Positions 32,687 to 42,392 of a stretch of DNA of 64,000 bases are shown one piece after another (position 1 is the stretch's first letter; the number at the start of each line of letters is the position of its first letter). The position numbers and the translations under genes are program-made. The stretch covers positions 2,790,001-2,854,000 of the forward strand of contig CBDDLA010000001.1 in assembly GCA_965230485.1 (NCBI GenBank), read 5' to 3'. The notes below the pieces were generated by a model. That model had not been told where the DNA came from. It searched no databases and worked only from the letters and a program-made list of their open reading frames with translations. This DNA is from Putridiphycobacter sp965230485. GTDB lineage: Bacteria; Bacteroidota; Bacteroidia; Flavobacteriales_D; Crocinitomicaceae.

Positions 32687-34741
32687 TTATTCTTTAATCA
32701 GTTTAAATCGTTTGGAAATACCTTCAGACTTAATCTCAATAACGTAAATACCTGATGGCTGGTTGAGCTCAAATTGATATACAGGGGTTTTGATATTTTC
32801 TGTTTGAAATAATAACTGTTCGCTTGCATTGAAAACCCTAATACTGGTATTTTCAAGGTTACCCAATTCAAGATTTATATGCCCATTAGTTGGGTTAGGG
32901 AAAATACGTATTTGGTCAACTGCTAAATCATTAATGCTTAAACCTGAAACAACAATACAGTTGGAAGTATCAGTACAACCATTCTCCGTTACTTCAACTG
33001 CATAACTTCCATTGTCATCTGCAGTAAAACCTTGATTGGTTTCTCCTTCGATAATCGCATATCCATTGTTACAGTCCAACCACTGGTAGGAGGCGTTACT
33101 AGTAACAGCCAACAAATAGTTATCGACAACAATGGTTGAGGTGTCGACTGGAGTTATAGTAAGGTGTAAACTGACAATAGAATCACAACCTTGAATATTG
33201 GTTGTTAAGTAAGTTGCTGAAGTATCATTAGCAGTGTATGTGATGCCATCAATCCAAGTATATGAAACGCATGCTGAAATGGTATCAGTTGTATAATCGG
33301 GATAGCATTGGCTTAGTTTAAGTACAAATATATCGACGTTACCAAGACCATTAGCAGTCAAGTTCTGGGCAACACCTCCCGGGTTAAAATCAGTAGTTCC
33401 AGCGAATTCTCCAGCTAAATAGATATTTTCAGTTGTGTCAACATGAATGGCGTATCCCAATTCTCCATTAAAGTTTCCAATAGATTTTGTCCATTTGACG
33501 TTGGCATCCCGATCTAGCTTTTGAAAAACAATGTCCCAGCTTCCATTAGATGTAAAGTTTAACACCGTAGGGCTTGGATCAAAGTCAACAGTGCCAACAT
33601 AAAATCCGCAGAACAAAACATCACCGTTTACATCAGTAGTAATGGATCTGCAACGATCATTCCCAGTATCGCCATACGAATGAGCCCATACAAAATTTCC
33701 GTTTAAATCTAGTTTTAGTAAAAATATATCAGAACCGCCATTTGAAGATAAATTATAAACTGAACTTCCAGGATCAAAATCAACAGTGCCCTCAAAATTA
33801 CCAGCGCAGTAGACATCTCCGTAACTATCGGTAGTTATAGATGAAGACGAAAAAAATGCTGAAACACCTATTGATTTTGCCCATATTAAGTTGCCATTTG
33901 TATCAAATTTTGCAATAAATGTTTCATTATCTCCAACATTAGCTGGTGTTAAAATGTTTACTGCAGGACCTGGGTCAAAATCAACTGTATCCCTGAATAA
34001 ACCAAGCAATAATAATTCTCCTAAGTCATTTTGAGTTATTGAGTAGCCAGTATCATATGAATTTCCTCCGATTGATTTTGCCCAAATTAAATTTCCATTG
34101 GAGCCTAGTTTTAGTATAAAAATATCTCTAAAGCCATTACTTATTAGGTTGAAAACTCCAGAGCTTGCGTCAAAATCAACAGTATCGGCAAATGAACCTG
34201 TTAAGTATAAATCTCCTATATTATCAATGATTATGGAATAACCGTAATCTGAATTGCTACTACCGTAACTATTCGCCCAAATGAAATTCCCTTGCGTATC
34301 TAACTTCAAAATAAAGAGATCGTATGCCCCATTTGATGTTCTATATTGAGTAAAAGGTCCAGGGTCAAAATCAACTGTACCTTCAAAGTAACCAATAACA
34401 TAAACATTACCATTAACATCACATTTTACATGGCTGATGCGTTTGGCATCAATACCATTTAACGATTTTGCCCACAAGAAATTACCGTTGGGATCCAATT
34501 TTTGAATAAATGCACCAATAGGAGAGTTAGCAGATAGAATACTAATAGAGGTACCTGGGTCAAAATCGATAGAATTTCGGAAATAACCTATGGTATAGAC
34601 ATTGCCCTGGTCATCAGTTGTAATTGAGCTTGCCCCGTCATTTCCAGTACTTCCCATGCCTTTAACCCATTCAAAATCGATATCTTGAGGAAACGCAATG
34701 GTTGATATTACTAAAAAAAGAAATAGTATTGGTTTTTTCAT
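32687..34741 (-). CDS. T9SS-secreted SBBP beta-propeller protein
   Basis: 684 residues from ATG 34741 (MKKPILFLFLV..., signal peptide ending FPQ); an upstream ATG at 34792 would put 17 residues before the signal. Nine or so SBBP repeats (about 20-480) with DFDPG, TxGNDGxSSITTD and KLDxNGNFxWA motifs, one CxSYTWIDG module, an Ig-like module (NASYQWLDC ... DTSNC) and a T9SS type A domain (about 605-684, IRIFPNPTNGHINLE). It is the mirror paralogue of 24383-26782 in the propeller and Ig part, while its C-terminal domain matches 27507-28886. Confidence 0.91.
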   Translation of the reverse strand: MKKPILFLFLVISTIAFPQDIDFEWVKGMGSTGNDGASSITTDDQGNVYTIGYFRNSIDFDPGTSISILSANSPIGAFIQKLDPNGNFLWAKSLNGIDAKRISHVKCDVNGNVYVIGYFEGTVDFDPGPFTQYRTSNGAYDLFILKLDTQGNFIWANSYGSSNSDYGYSIIIDNIGDLYLTGSFADTVDFDASSGVFNLISNGFRDIFILKLGSNGNLIWAKSIGGNSYDTGYSITQNDLGELLLLGLFRDTVDFDPGPAVNILTPANVGDNETFIAKFDTNGNLIWAKSIGVSAFFSSSSITTDSYGDVYCAGNFEGTVDFDPGSSVYNLSSNGGSDIFLLKLDLNGNFVWAHSYGDTGNDRCRSITTDVNGDVLFCGFYVGTVDFDPSPTVLNFTSNGSWDIVFQKLDRDANVKWTKSIGNFNGELGYAIHVDTTENIYLAGEFAGTTDFNPGGVAQNLTANGLGNVDIFVLKLSQCYPDYTTDTISACVSYTWIDGITYTANDTSATYLTTNIQGCDSIVSLHLTITPVDTSTIVVDNYLLAVTSNASYQWLDCNNGYAIIEGETNQGFTADDNGSYAVEVTENGCTDTSNCIVVSGLSINDLAVDQIRIFPNPTNGHINLELGNLENTSIRVFNASEQLLFQTENIKTPVYQFELNQPSGIYVIEIKSEGISKRFKLIKE

Positions 34742-34843
34742 GTTCAAAAAATAAAAATATAAAGGTAATAATAATTGTTGAAAATCAATCATTTATAATC
34801 TTATGTAATTATTGGTCACCTCAAATAATTGGGACAAGATAAC

Positions 34844-35740
34844 TTATAACATCAATCTATAAATAACAGAAAACTTAAGGAGCCAGCTATCAGAAAAATC
34901 GGTGTTTAATTGTGAACGCTTGTTTCCGAAATAAACTAAAGGCATTGCAAAATCTACCCTTTCGTTATAGATTCTATATGACCTAGCTAATGAGCGTCCT
35001 GCTGCTAATTGAAAGTTGATGCCGTTTTTTAAACCGTATTGAAAGTAAGTATAAATATCATTTGTTGATCGTGCTAAATACCTATCGTTTTCATTGAATA
35101 TAGGTTCATTTAGATTGTAAGTTCGTACTTGTCCTTTAAAATTTAGTCCTACTTTAGATTTTTGAGTAAATGAATAATTGAGGTCAATAGCTAATGGCAA
35201 TAGTACCTTGGCTTCAAATTTTTGGGATGGATTTAAATAGTAAAAGCCAAAAATTGGCACTAGAAAAGGACCAAATAATTCACTGTTGGCATACAGGCCG
35301 AATTTATAATTTAAATGATCGGATTTCGTGTATTTCATTAAAACTACACCACCTATTTGAAAGTCTTCCACATTAATTTTTTTTAGATCAGAAGAAATTT
35401 TTGGAAGTAGCATATATGTGCCGGCCCACCTTTCATTATGTTGAATATTTGCTCCTAACTTTAATGTTAACCCTGTAACAGATTCTTTTTTTCGGAATGG
35501 GTTGAATGACCCTTTAGTATATTCATAGCTAAGGCCAGTTAAAAAAGTAGAGTGACTATTAACGACGATTGGTAGTGTCAAATCTGCATTCATTTCTCTC
35601 AAATTGACCTTTGCTGAGCTAGTATCATAACTGCTCGGAGATGAAAAAGCATAGTCTACTTTGGATAAATCGATATAGTTTTGAGCGAGAAGTGTACTTC
35701 TTAAAAAGAAAATAATGAGCGCTATACATACCTTTTCCAT
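34844..35740 (-). CDS. Outer membrane beta-barrel protein, DUF6268-like
   Basis: 298 residues. Signal peptide 1-19 (LLAQ), then a series of amphipathic strands with aromatic girdles, ending LLKFSVIYRLML, as in outer-membrane barrels. The YMLLPKISSDLK block near residue 110 recalls the DUF6268 family, but the assignment is from memory. Function unknown. The 236 bases upstream (35741-35976) show no gene or clear signal. Confidence 0.7.
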   Translation of the reverse strand: MEKVCIALIIFFLRSTLLAQNYIDLSKVDYAFSSPSSYDTSSAKVNLREMNADLTLPIVVNSHSTFLTGLSYEYTKGSFNPFRKKESVTGLTLKLGANIQHNERWAGTYMLLPKISSDLKKINVEDFQIGGVVLMKYTKSDHLNYKFGLYANSELFGPFLVPIFGFYYLNPSQKFEAKVLLPLAIDLNYSFTQKSKVGLNFKGQVRTYNLNEPIFNENDRYLARSTNDIYTYFQYGLKNGINFQLAAGRSLARSYRIYNERVDFAMPLVYFGNKRSQLNTDFSDSWLLKFSVIYRLML

Positions 35741-35976
35741 GATCCTATTGTTTCATTAACAATATCAAAAGTAGGTGTTTCTTAGTCTGTAAATTAATTG
35801 AATTAAGCAAATAGAATCCGTTTTTGCAAATTTTGCAAAAACTTAATGCATGATTCATGTGTAGTGATATAATCAATTAGAAACGCTTGGTTCTAGTTAT
35901 AATATGGATCTACAATTTAGGTGTTTTTTTAAATGGACTTGACTATAAAATGATGCTTTATCAATTTTATTAATTT

Positions 35977-36675
35977 CTAGCTAATCATTTTCATGATTTT
36001 TGGCAACATTAGGTTCACCCATAAAGCATATTGTTTGCCTGAAGGATGTAAACCATCTGAAGCTACTAAACTACTGTTTTTTAATCCGTCTTGGGAAATT
36101 GGTGTGATATCAATAAATACTATACCCTCATCTTCAGCTACTGATTTACAAATATTATTATACTTAGTCAAACGTGTGGATATTTTTTTCTGATTAGGTT
36201 TTCCATAAGGTGTAAAACCATAATCAGGAATACTAACGATAAATACTCCTGATTTCCCTTTTTTTGAATGTGATACGGCAAAGTCTAAACAGGCTCTAAA
36301 TTTTGTTTCAAAACCATCAGGACTTTGTCCTTGGTATTCATTATTAACACCAATGAGCAAAGACACTAAATCAAATTTTTGATTTGATATTTGTTCATTT
36401 GCGGCGTTTAGTAAATTATCGGTTCTCCAACCTGTTTTAGCAATAATTGTTGTATTTAACTTAGTACCTTTGGATAGGATTAGTTTTTCAAGTTGAATGG
36501 GCCAACGTTCATTCGTTTTTACTGATTCTCCAATGGTATATGAGTCGCCTAAGGCTAAGTAGGATAATGCTTTAATGGTACCTTTCTTCGGTCTGCTAAT
36601 GTTTTCGGCACAAGCAGTTAACACTAAAAAAAAGGTTGTAATTAAAATGATTTTCATCTTGGTAAATTTACTCAT
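35977..36675 (-). CDS. SGNH/GDSL hydrolase lipoprotein
   Basis: 232 residues. N-terminal lipoprotein signal with FLVLTAC (Cys22) gives envelope anchoring. Block I is ALGDSYTIGES near residue 41 with the nucleophile Ser, block III IGVNNEYQ near residue 108, and block V SDGLHPSGKQY near residue 207 with catalytic Asp and His. The GNN variant of block III (N in place of the usual GND order) is normal enough. Esterase or acyl hydrolase on cell-wall or glycan esters is inferred. A second ATG at 36657 is possible. Confidence 0.9.
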   Translation of the reverse strand: MSKFTKMKIILITTFFLVLTACAENISRPKKGTIKALSYLALGDSYTIGESVKTNERWPIQLEKLILSKGTKLNTTIIAKTGWRTDNLLNAANEQISNQKFDLVSLLIGVNNEYQGQSPDGFETKFRACLDFAVSHSKKGKSGVFIVSIPDYGFTPYGKPNQKKISTRLTKYNNICKSVAEDEGIVFIDITPISQDGLKNSSLVASDGLHPSGKQYALWVNLMLPKIMKMIS

Positions 36676-36725
36676 TTATTTTGGCATTGTTTTAGTGTTT
36701 AGATAGATATAATTTAAAAGTATAT

Positions 36726-37088
36726 ATGTCGAAAAACCCCTTCAATGCCTACGATTTACTTAATATTTCTCCAGATGCAACTGAAGATGAAATTAAGAAA
36801 GCGTTTAAGGTAAAAGCTCATGAATTTCATCCTGATAAATTTGATAATGCTAAACCTGCTAATGTTTTATTTAATATTTTGGTTCAAGCAAAAGATATAC
36901 TCCTAGATCCAACTAAACGGTTGGAACATGATTACGCCCATGGTATTAAAGATAGACCAAAATTGAAAGATGAAGAGGTGTATTTAAATCATGCACAACC
37001 AACCACTGACTGGGGAAGTTTAATTTTGGCGGGAGTAGCAGGTATTGCTGTTGGTGCTGCACTTTTTAAAAGGAAAAATAAAAAATAG
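36726..37088 (+). CDS. Short DnaJ-domain protein with C-terminal hydrophobic tail
   Basis: 120 residues. A J domain fills residues 5-70 with the HPD motif in HEFHPDKF near residue 35, so it should stimulate an Hsp70 ATPase. There is no G/F region, zinc domain or substrate domain. Residues 96-113 form a Gly/Ala-rich hydrophobic helix followed by KRKNKK, like a tail anchor. It may bring DnaK to the membrane. It is transcribed divergently from the SGNH gene and followed by a GNAT gene 56 bases later. Confidence 0.87.
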   Translation: MSKNPFNAYDLLNISPDATEDEIKKAFKVKAHEFHPDKFDNAKPANVLFNILVQAKDILLDPTKRLEHDYAHGIKDRPKLKDEEVYLNHAQPTTDWGSLILAGVAGIAVGAALFKRKNKK

Positions 37089-37144
37089 ATGTAATTTTAT
37101 AAGTCGGTATCAATGCCTAAGATATAATAGCTATTTTTAGACTT

Positions 37145-37606
37145 ATGAATATTAATGAGATCAAAATAGAAAAGGCTGTTTCAGAAAATATGACCGAAGT
37201 TCACGGTTTAATCACAGAGCTAGCAATTTATGAAAAATCAGAAGACCAAATGGTTAACACTGTTGAACAGCTTGTAAAGGATGGTTTTGGTCCAAATAGA
37301 CTATTCGAATGTATTGTTGCAAAATTTCAAAATAAAGTGATTGGTTTTGCACTGTATTATACTAGTTATTCTACTTGGAAAGGTGCTTGTTTATATCTTG
37401 AAGACTTTTTAGTTACCGAAAGTATGAGAGGTAAAGGTATTGGAAAATTATTATTTGATGAGGTCTATGGTATAGCGAAAAAAAGGGGGGTCGGGCGTTT
37501 CGAATGGCAAGTTTTAGATTGGAATGAACCAGCTATTAATTTTTACAAAAAATATGATGCACTTCTTGACTCAGAATGGTTAAATGGTAAGATTATTTTT
37601 AAGTAA
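37145..37606 (+). CDS. GNAT acetyltransferase, diamine N-acetyltransferase-like
   Basis: 153 residues. The sequence follows spermidine/spermine acetyltransferase (SAT) type: ELAIYEKSEDQM near residue 25, ALYYTSYSTWKGACLYLEDFLV near residue 75 and MRGKGIGKLLF near residue 98 (acetyl-CoA loop), WQVLDWNEPAINFYKKY near residue 120. Polyamine or related amine acetylation is inferred from the subgroup. It ends 6 bases from the convergent polyprenyl synthase gene. Confidence 0.88.
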   Translation: MNINEIKIEKAVSENMTEVHGLITELAIYEKSEDQMVNTVEQLVKDGFGPNRLFECIVAKFQNKVIGFALYYTSYSTWKGACLYLEDFLVTESMRGKGIGKLLFDEVYGIAKKRGVGRFEWQVLDWNEPAINFYKKYDALLDSEWLNGKIIFK

Positions 37607-37612
37607 TGGTTT

Positions 37613-38581
37613 TCAGTTTTCTCTATTCATTATGAATTCACTAAGGGCATAAAGTGGTTTCTTTTGTTGTTCAGAAACAGATAAGCTATTTAAGTTTGAC
37701 ATGGCTACATCATAGAATTCTTGAATTTTCAATTTTGTCAGGTGCTTAACATTTAGGTCGTCATATAATTCTGTTACTAGCTCTACTTTTTTAGCGTTAG
37801 GTGAACTGTTCTGAAGGTCTAGCAGTCTCTTTTTCTGACTTTCATTAGCCCCTTTTTGAGCAGTTAAGAGTAAGAATGTTTTTTTATTCGATAATATATC
37901 ACCGCCAGGTTGCTTCCCGAATTTATTTTTGTCTCCGTATACATCTAAGAGATCATCTTGTAATTGGAATGCAATGCCTAAGTTAACACCAAACTCATAT
38001 AAAGCCTTTCGGTCAGTTGCAGTTGCATTTGCAACAATCGCTCCCATTTCGAGGCTGCAACCTAAAAGAACAGCTGTTTTGTTGGCTATCATTTTAAGGT
38101 AATCAGAAATATTAACATTTTCAGCTGTTTCAAAGTCCATATCCAATTGCTGACCTTCACATACCTCTAATGCTGTTTGGTTAAATATTTCGAGCAAATC
38201 TTTCAGCTCAGTTCCTTTATATTTTCCAATTAACATATACGCTCTCACAAACAAAACATCTCCAGAGAGTATGGCAATATTTTCATTCCATTTTTTATGC
38301 ACGGTTTCATGTCCTCGTCTTAGCGGTGCTTTGTCCATAATGTCATCATGGATTAAAGAAAAGTTATGAAATATTTCAACTGCTAAAGCAGCATTTAATG
38401 CACTCTCTTTTGGTTTTCCAAACAATTCACAAGCCATTAATGCCAAAATTGGACGCATGCGTTTACCACCAATTTTCATAAAGTAACGGAGTGGGTCGTA
38501 TAAATTATTTGGTTTGTTGGGTAAGTTTAAATCTGAAATGGCATTTTCAATTGATTGCTGGTAAGGTAATAAGTCAATCAT
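37613..38581 (-). CDS. Trans-isoprenyl diphosphate synthase
   Basis: 322 residues, polyprenyl synthetase family. The two Asp-rich motifs are DDIMD followed by APLRRG (near residue 77) and DDLLD (near residue 200) with QLQ before it; GGKRMRP near residue 38 binds the allylic or homoallylic diphosphate. Chain length (geranylgeranyl or longer) cannot be read with confidence; an aromatic pair before the first motif would decide. Overlaps the end of the MMPL transporter gene by 8 bases, so the two are likely co-translated, possibly linking isoprenoid lipid synthesis and export. Confidence 0.93.
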   Translation of the reverse strand: MIDLLPYQQSIENAISDLNLPNKPNNLYDPLRYFMKIGGKRMRPILALMACELFGKPKESALNAALAVEIFHNFSLIHDDIMDKAPLRRGHETVHKKWNENIAILSGDVLFVRAYMLIGKYKGTELKDLLEIFNQTALEVCEGQQLDMDFETAENVNISDYLKMIANKTAVLLGCSLEMGAIVANATATDRKALYEFGVNLGIAFQLQDDLLDVYGDKNKFGKQPGGDILSNKKTFLLLTAQKGANESQKKRLLDLQNSSPNAKKVELVTELYDDLNVKHLTKLKIQEFYDVAMSNLNSLSVSEQQKKPLYALSEFIMNREN

Positions 38582-41228
38582 TTTTTTGTTGTTTTAAATC
38601 TTCTTCGTGATACTTTTGGAGGCCTTGTTCAATCTCCAAATGATTTAATTCTATATCAGTGTCTTCATCAAACAATTCGAATAATGGTTCTCGAATGGCT
38701 TTATTAGACATTTTTCTTTGCATAAATAATAAAAGAGATGGCAAAATGAGAAGGTTAGCCAACATGGCAATGAGAAGGGTGAGTGATACTAAAATTCCTA
38801 ATGCTTTTGTACCTCCAAATTGGGAAAATGCTAGCACCAAAAACCCAAAAAAGAGGACAATTGAGGTGTAAATCATGCTGATACCAGTTTCTCTCAGTGC
38901 CACTAATATACAACGTCTTAAATCATGGTCGTGATTTTTTAATTCTTGACGGAATTTTGCTAAAAAGTGGATAGTATCATCTACCGAAATTCCAAAGGCA
39001 ATGCTAAATACCAAAAGAGTGGAGGGTTTTATTGGAATACCGAAAATACCCATTATTCCTGCTGTGGTGAGTAATGGAATAAAATTTGGAATAAGAGAGA
39101 TAATTACCATTCTCCAGGATTGGAAAAGAACTGACATTAGAATTGCAATCAAAATAATTGCAATAGCAAGTGAAGTAAACAAATTATTCACTAAGTATTG
39201 CGTTCCATTTGAAGCTACTACGGCTGTTCCGGTAAACATCAATTCCCATTCTTCAAGATCAATTGCAGCTTTTAAATTTTCATCAAAAGTTGCCTTGGAA
39301 TGATAATCGTATATTTTATTTTCATCTATTAAAAACTCGTCTCTCAAGGCCTCATCATTCTTACTAATAACAGCTATTAAGTTCTGATAGATGGTAGGGT
39401 GATCGAAATATAAGTCGGTTAAGGCATCATTTTTCTCATCTGCTTCAAGTGTTATAATTTTATCATATAAGGTGTTATATATTTGTTTTTTTGGATTTAA
39501 CATAGCTCTCAGTTCAGGGCCAATTGTATCAATAAGAGCTTGAATTTCATAAGATCCCAAATCTTGTACCTGGGTAGTAATGTGGGTATATATATTAGTG
39601 GAGTCCACAAATGGGTTCCGACCAGCATTATTCACCGCATTTTCTAAATAAGGTATAAACCTATTCATTTTACTTATGGATGGAATATCGTAACGTTCTG
39701 GATTGCCCCCACTATAAGCCATATTGATAATTTTTACCCCGTCAGTTACTGATAACGATTTTGAGAAAACCCCATAGCTTTTTAGTGCATCTTGAATATT
39801 TTCTAATTCCTTAAATCGATATAAATATGCATTTTTCTTTTTCGTATTAATTAATATTTCGAAAGGAATTGCTCCTCCAAATTTGTTTTGAAGATACTTA
39901 ACATCATTTGTTATGGGATCGTTTTGAGGCAAATCACCGGTAATATTACCAGTTGCATTAATATTTATGGCACCAATAATTGCAATTATAACAACCACAC
40001 CACCGGCTAAAAAAACAAGTTTTCTTTTGTATAATGTAACATACTCTAATTTTTCAATGGCTAAATGCAACCATTGTTTTTCTAGATGCTCTAAGTGTTT
40101 TGGTTTTGGAATTGCTGAATAGCTTAAAATGATAGGTAAAATTGTAATGGAGAGAACAAATACCATTATGATATTTAAGGCTGCAATAAAGCCAAATTCA
40201 AAAAGCCTTTCAGAGTTCGTGAAAATGAATGTGGCAAACCCCATTGCGGTGGTGAGATTTGTCAGAAACGTAGCATTACCAATTTTTTGGATTACACGTG
40301 TTAATGCTTTTACTTTATTGCCATGGTCCTTTATTTCTTGATGAAATTTGTTGATTAAGAAAATGCTATTTGGGATACTAATCACAATCATTAATGGTGG
40401 AATAAGAACCATTAGAATTGATAACTTAAAATCAAAAAAACCAATACTTCCAAGTGACCAGATAACACCAACGAAAACAACAATGTTACAGATGAGAACA
40501 ATCTTGAGAGACCTAAAAAAGATAAATAGTAAAATGGATGTGACTAAAATAGTTAGAGCAATAAATAAACCTAGCTCCCCTTTGAGTTTTTCCCCAACCG
40601 CAACCCTAATGTGCGGCATTCCTGCGATTCGAATTTCTCCCAGAATAGATTCGAATTCTTTTGCTTTCTCCTCAACATCAAGCAATACAATGGCTTTTTT
40701 CATGTCATTCATAATGGCTTCATCAACAAAAACCATCATTAATGAGGACTTTGCCGTATCATTATAAATTAAACCATCATAAAAAGGATTTGATTTAATG
40801 GCTAATCGCAAACTATCTAAATCAGCTTGGCTTTCGGGTTTGTAGGGCACAACCTTTTGAAATTCAAACTTCTTCTCGTCAATATTTTTAGATAATTCAT
40901 ATAAATGCGCTTCGGAAAAAACAGAATCTACAGCTTCAAAAGTGCTAATTGTTTTCCCAAGTTCGTACCATGCATTAAACTTTTCGAGAGTATATAAATC
41001 TTTATTGTCTATTGCAAAAATGAGTAGTGATTCATTTTCACCAAATAATGATTTTAATTTTAGATAATTTTGTTTGGCTTTGGAGTTACGAGGTAACATA
41101 GTGCCATATTTATTATCCATTTTTACATTGTTGACAGCAAAATAACCGAACATGACGGTTAACCCAAGCAATGTGCTTAAAATAAGTATTCTATTCCTTA
41201 AAATTATTTGTGATAACTTAATCCACAT
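38574..41228 (-). CDS. MMPL/RND superfamily lipid transporter
   Basis: 884 residues. Two halves each have one helix, a large periplasmic loop and a block of five helices (sterol-sensing/MMPL domain), for about 12 helices in total, with FGISVDDTIHFLAKF near residue 800 and a matching PNSIFLINKF block in the first half. Such proteins export hydrophobic molecules such as lipids or carotenoid-like isoprenoids. The product overlaps the isoprenyl synthase gene, hinting that the cargo is isoprenoid; this is inference. A charged C-terminal tail of about 45 residues follows the last helix. Confidence 0.9.
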   Translation of the reverse strand: MWIKLSQIILRNRILILSTLLGLTVMFGYFAVNNVKMDNKYGTMLPRNSKAKQNYLKLKSLFGENESLLIFAIDNKDLYTLEKFNAWYELGKTISTFEAVDSVFSEAHLYELSKNIDEKKFEFQKVVPYKPESQADLDSLRLAIKSNPFYDGLIYNDTAKSSLMMVFVDEAIMNDMKKAIVLLDVEEKAKEFESILGEIRIAGMPHIRVAVGEKLKGELGLFIALTILVTSILLFIFFRSLKIVLICNIVVFVGVIWSLGSIGFFDFKLSILMVLIPPLMIVISIPNSIFLINKFHQEIKDHGNKVKALTRVIQKIGNATFLTNLTTAMGFATFIFTNSERLFEFGFIAALNIIMVFVLSITILPIILSYSAIPKPKHLEHLEKQWLHLAIEKLEYVTLYKRKLVFLAGGVVVIIAIIGAININATGNITGDLPQNDPITNDVKYLQNKFGGAIPFEILINTKKKNAYLYRFKELENIQDALKSYGVFSKSLSVTDGVKIINMAYSGGNPERYDIPSISKMNRFIPYLENAVNNAGRNPFVDSTNIYTHITTQVQDLGSYEIQALIDTIGPELRAMLNPKKQIYNTLYDKIITLEADEKNDALTDLYFDHPTIYQNLIAVISKNDEALRDEFLIDENKIYDYHSKATFDENLKAAIDLEEWELMFTGTAVVASNGTQYLVNNLFTSLAIAIILIAILMSVLFQSWRMVIISLIPNFIPLLTTAGIMGIFGIPIKPSTLLVFSIAFGISVDDTIHFLAKFRQELKNHDHDLRRCILVALRETGISMIYTSIVLFFGFLVLAFSQFGGTKALGILVSLTLLIAMLANLLILPSLLLFMQRKMSNKAIREPLFELFDEDTDIELNHLEIEQGLQKYHEEDLKQQKND

Positions 41229-41325
41229 GTACCAGAGAATATTGCATAATCAATAAAAGGTCAAAAATAAACAAACTGTAAGACATTATTGGAAATTGTA
41301 CATTTTTCTTTTAAAAACTAATTCG

Positions 41326-42174
41326 TTAAAAAGAAATGAATTCTTGGGGGTCAAGGGCGAGTCCGTTCTGCCAAACTTCAAAATGTAAGTGTGGGCCATC
41401 AGTCCATTCTCCTGAGTTTCCAACAATACCAATCGGGTCTCCAGTTTCAACATATTCACCTTCAGATTTCAGAAGAACAGAACAATGTTTGTAAGCAGAA
41501 AGTAAATTATTTTGGTGCTGGAGAATAATAACATTACCTTGTTGGCTGGTCCAACCAGAAAAAATAACCAGTCCTTCAAGCGTTGCTTTTATAGGTTCAT
41601 CTTTTAGTGTTGCAATATCTATTCCATAATGTTTTTCACTGATATTAATTGAGCGAGATATTTTACCATTGACCGGACTCATGAAAAAATCAGCACTGAA
41701 AGCTGGCTGGGTTTGATTAGACTCCATTACGTTATTTTCGATTTTTTCTCTTAGAATAGAATCAGCTTTTGATTTTTCAAAATCTATCCTCACAACTCCT
41801 TCAAGGGTATCAATGCGTTTATCTTTTAATGTGTCATCAAATGGCTTATCAAGCAATATTAGACGCAAATTTTCAAGATATCGTTCTTGTTGACCCAACT
41901 TTTTTTCTGCAATTCTTAGGGCTTGATTATTCGTCTCTAATTGTGCATTCAAATTATAAATTGATACATTGTCGAAGGCAAATCTTTTAAGTGGTGTATA
42001 CATTAAAGCAAAATAAGTCGCCACAGATATAATAAAAACGAAAAAAACCAACAAGGTTAAGAAATTAATAAATGATAGCTTAACGCTCCATTTTACATCA
42101 AAAGTATCAGCATGAATATAAGTTAGCTTATATTTTTCTTGCCATTTTTTAAATAAAAGCCTTAATCTTTTCAT
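41326..42174 (-). CDS. M23 family peptidoglycan endopeptidase, membrane-anchored
   Basis: 282 residues. One membrane helix (about 30-52), a coiled-coil (about 80-120), then an M23/LytM domain (about 165-280) with HYGID carrying the first two zinc ligands and HLHFEVW carrying the last one, plus GNSGEWTDGPH. It should cleave peptide cross-links; the coiled-coil is like that of divisome-linked factors. It has its own -7 element and stands between two envelope genes. Confidence 0.92.
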   Translation of the reverse strand: MKRLRLLFKKWQEKYKLTYIHADTFDVKWSVKLSFINFLTLLVFFVFIISVATYFALMYTPLKRFAFDNVSIYNLNAQLETNNQALRIAEKKLGQQERYLENLRLILLDKPFDDTLKDKRIDTLEGVVRIDFEKSKADSILREKIENNVMESNQTQPAFSADFFMSPVNGKISRSINISEKHYGIDIATLKDEPIKATLEGLVIFSGWTSQQGNVIILQHQNNLLSAYKHCSVLLKSEGEYVETGDPIGIVGNSGEWTDGPHLHFEVWQNGLALDPQEFISF

Positions 42175-42187
42175 GCCTTAAGTGCTG

Positions 42188-42195
42188 CAAATTTA
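42188..42195 (-). promoter_or_regulatory. -7 promoter element before the M23 gene
   Basis: On the minus strand TAAATTTG matches TAnnTTTG and lies 13 bases before the ATG at 42174. Confidence 0.45.
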
Positions 42196-42392
42196 GCCAA
42201 AATCTGATCGAGTTTTAATATTGAAGCTAATAAAACTTGAACTTTAGAATAAATAATTAGTACATTTTAACTTTTCATTCCGAATAATAAACAACTATTG
42301 GCTTTTTGTTGCGTATATTTATTGTCTTATGTAATCAATAGGGGTTAATTATTTATTGTTCGTCTTAGTATTATATAAGAAGACATTAATTT

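Noticed and set aside
32687..34741. Regularly spaced repeats that could suggest a CRISPR or other array
   Set aside because: The periodicity comes from in-frame propeller repeats (DFDPG and KLDxNGNFxWA) and the units vary as coding sequence does.
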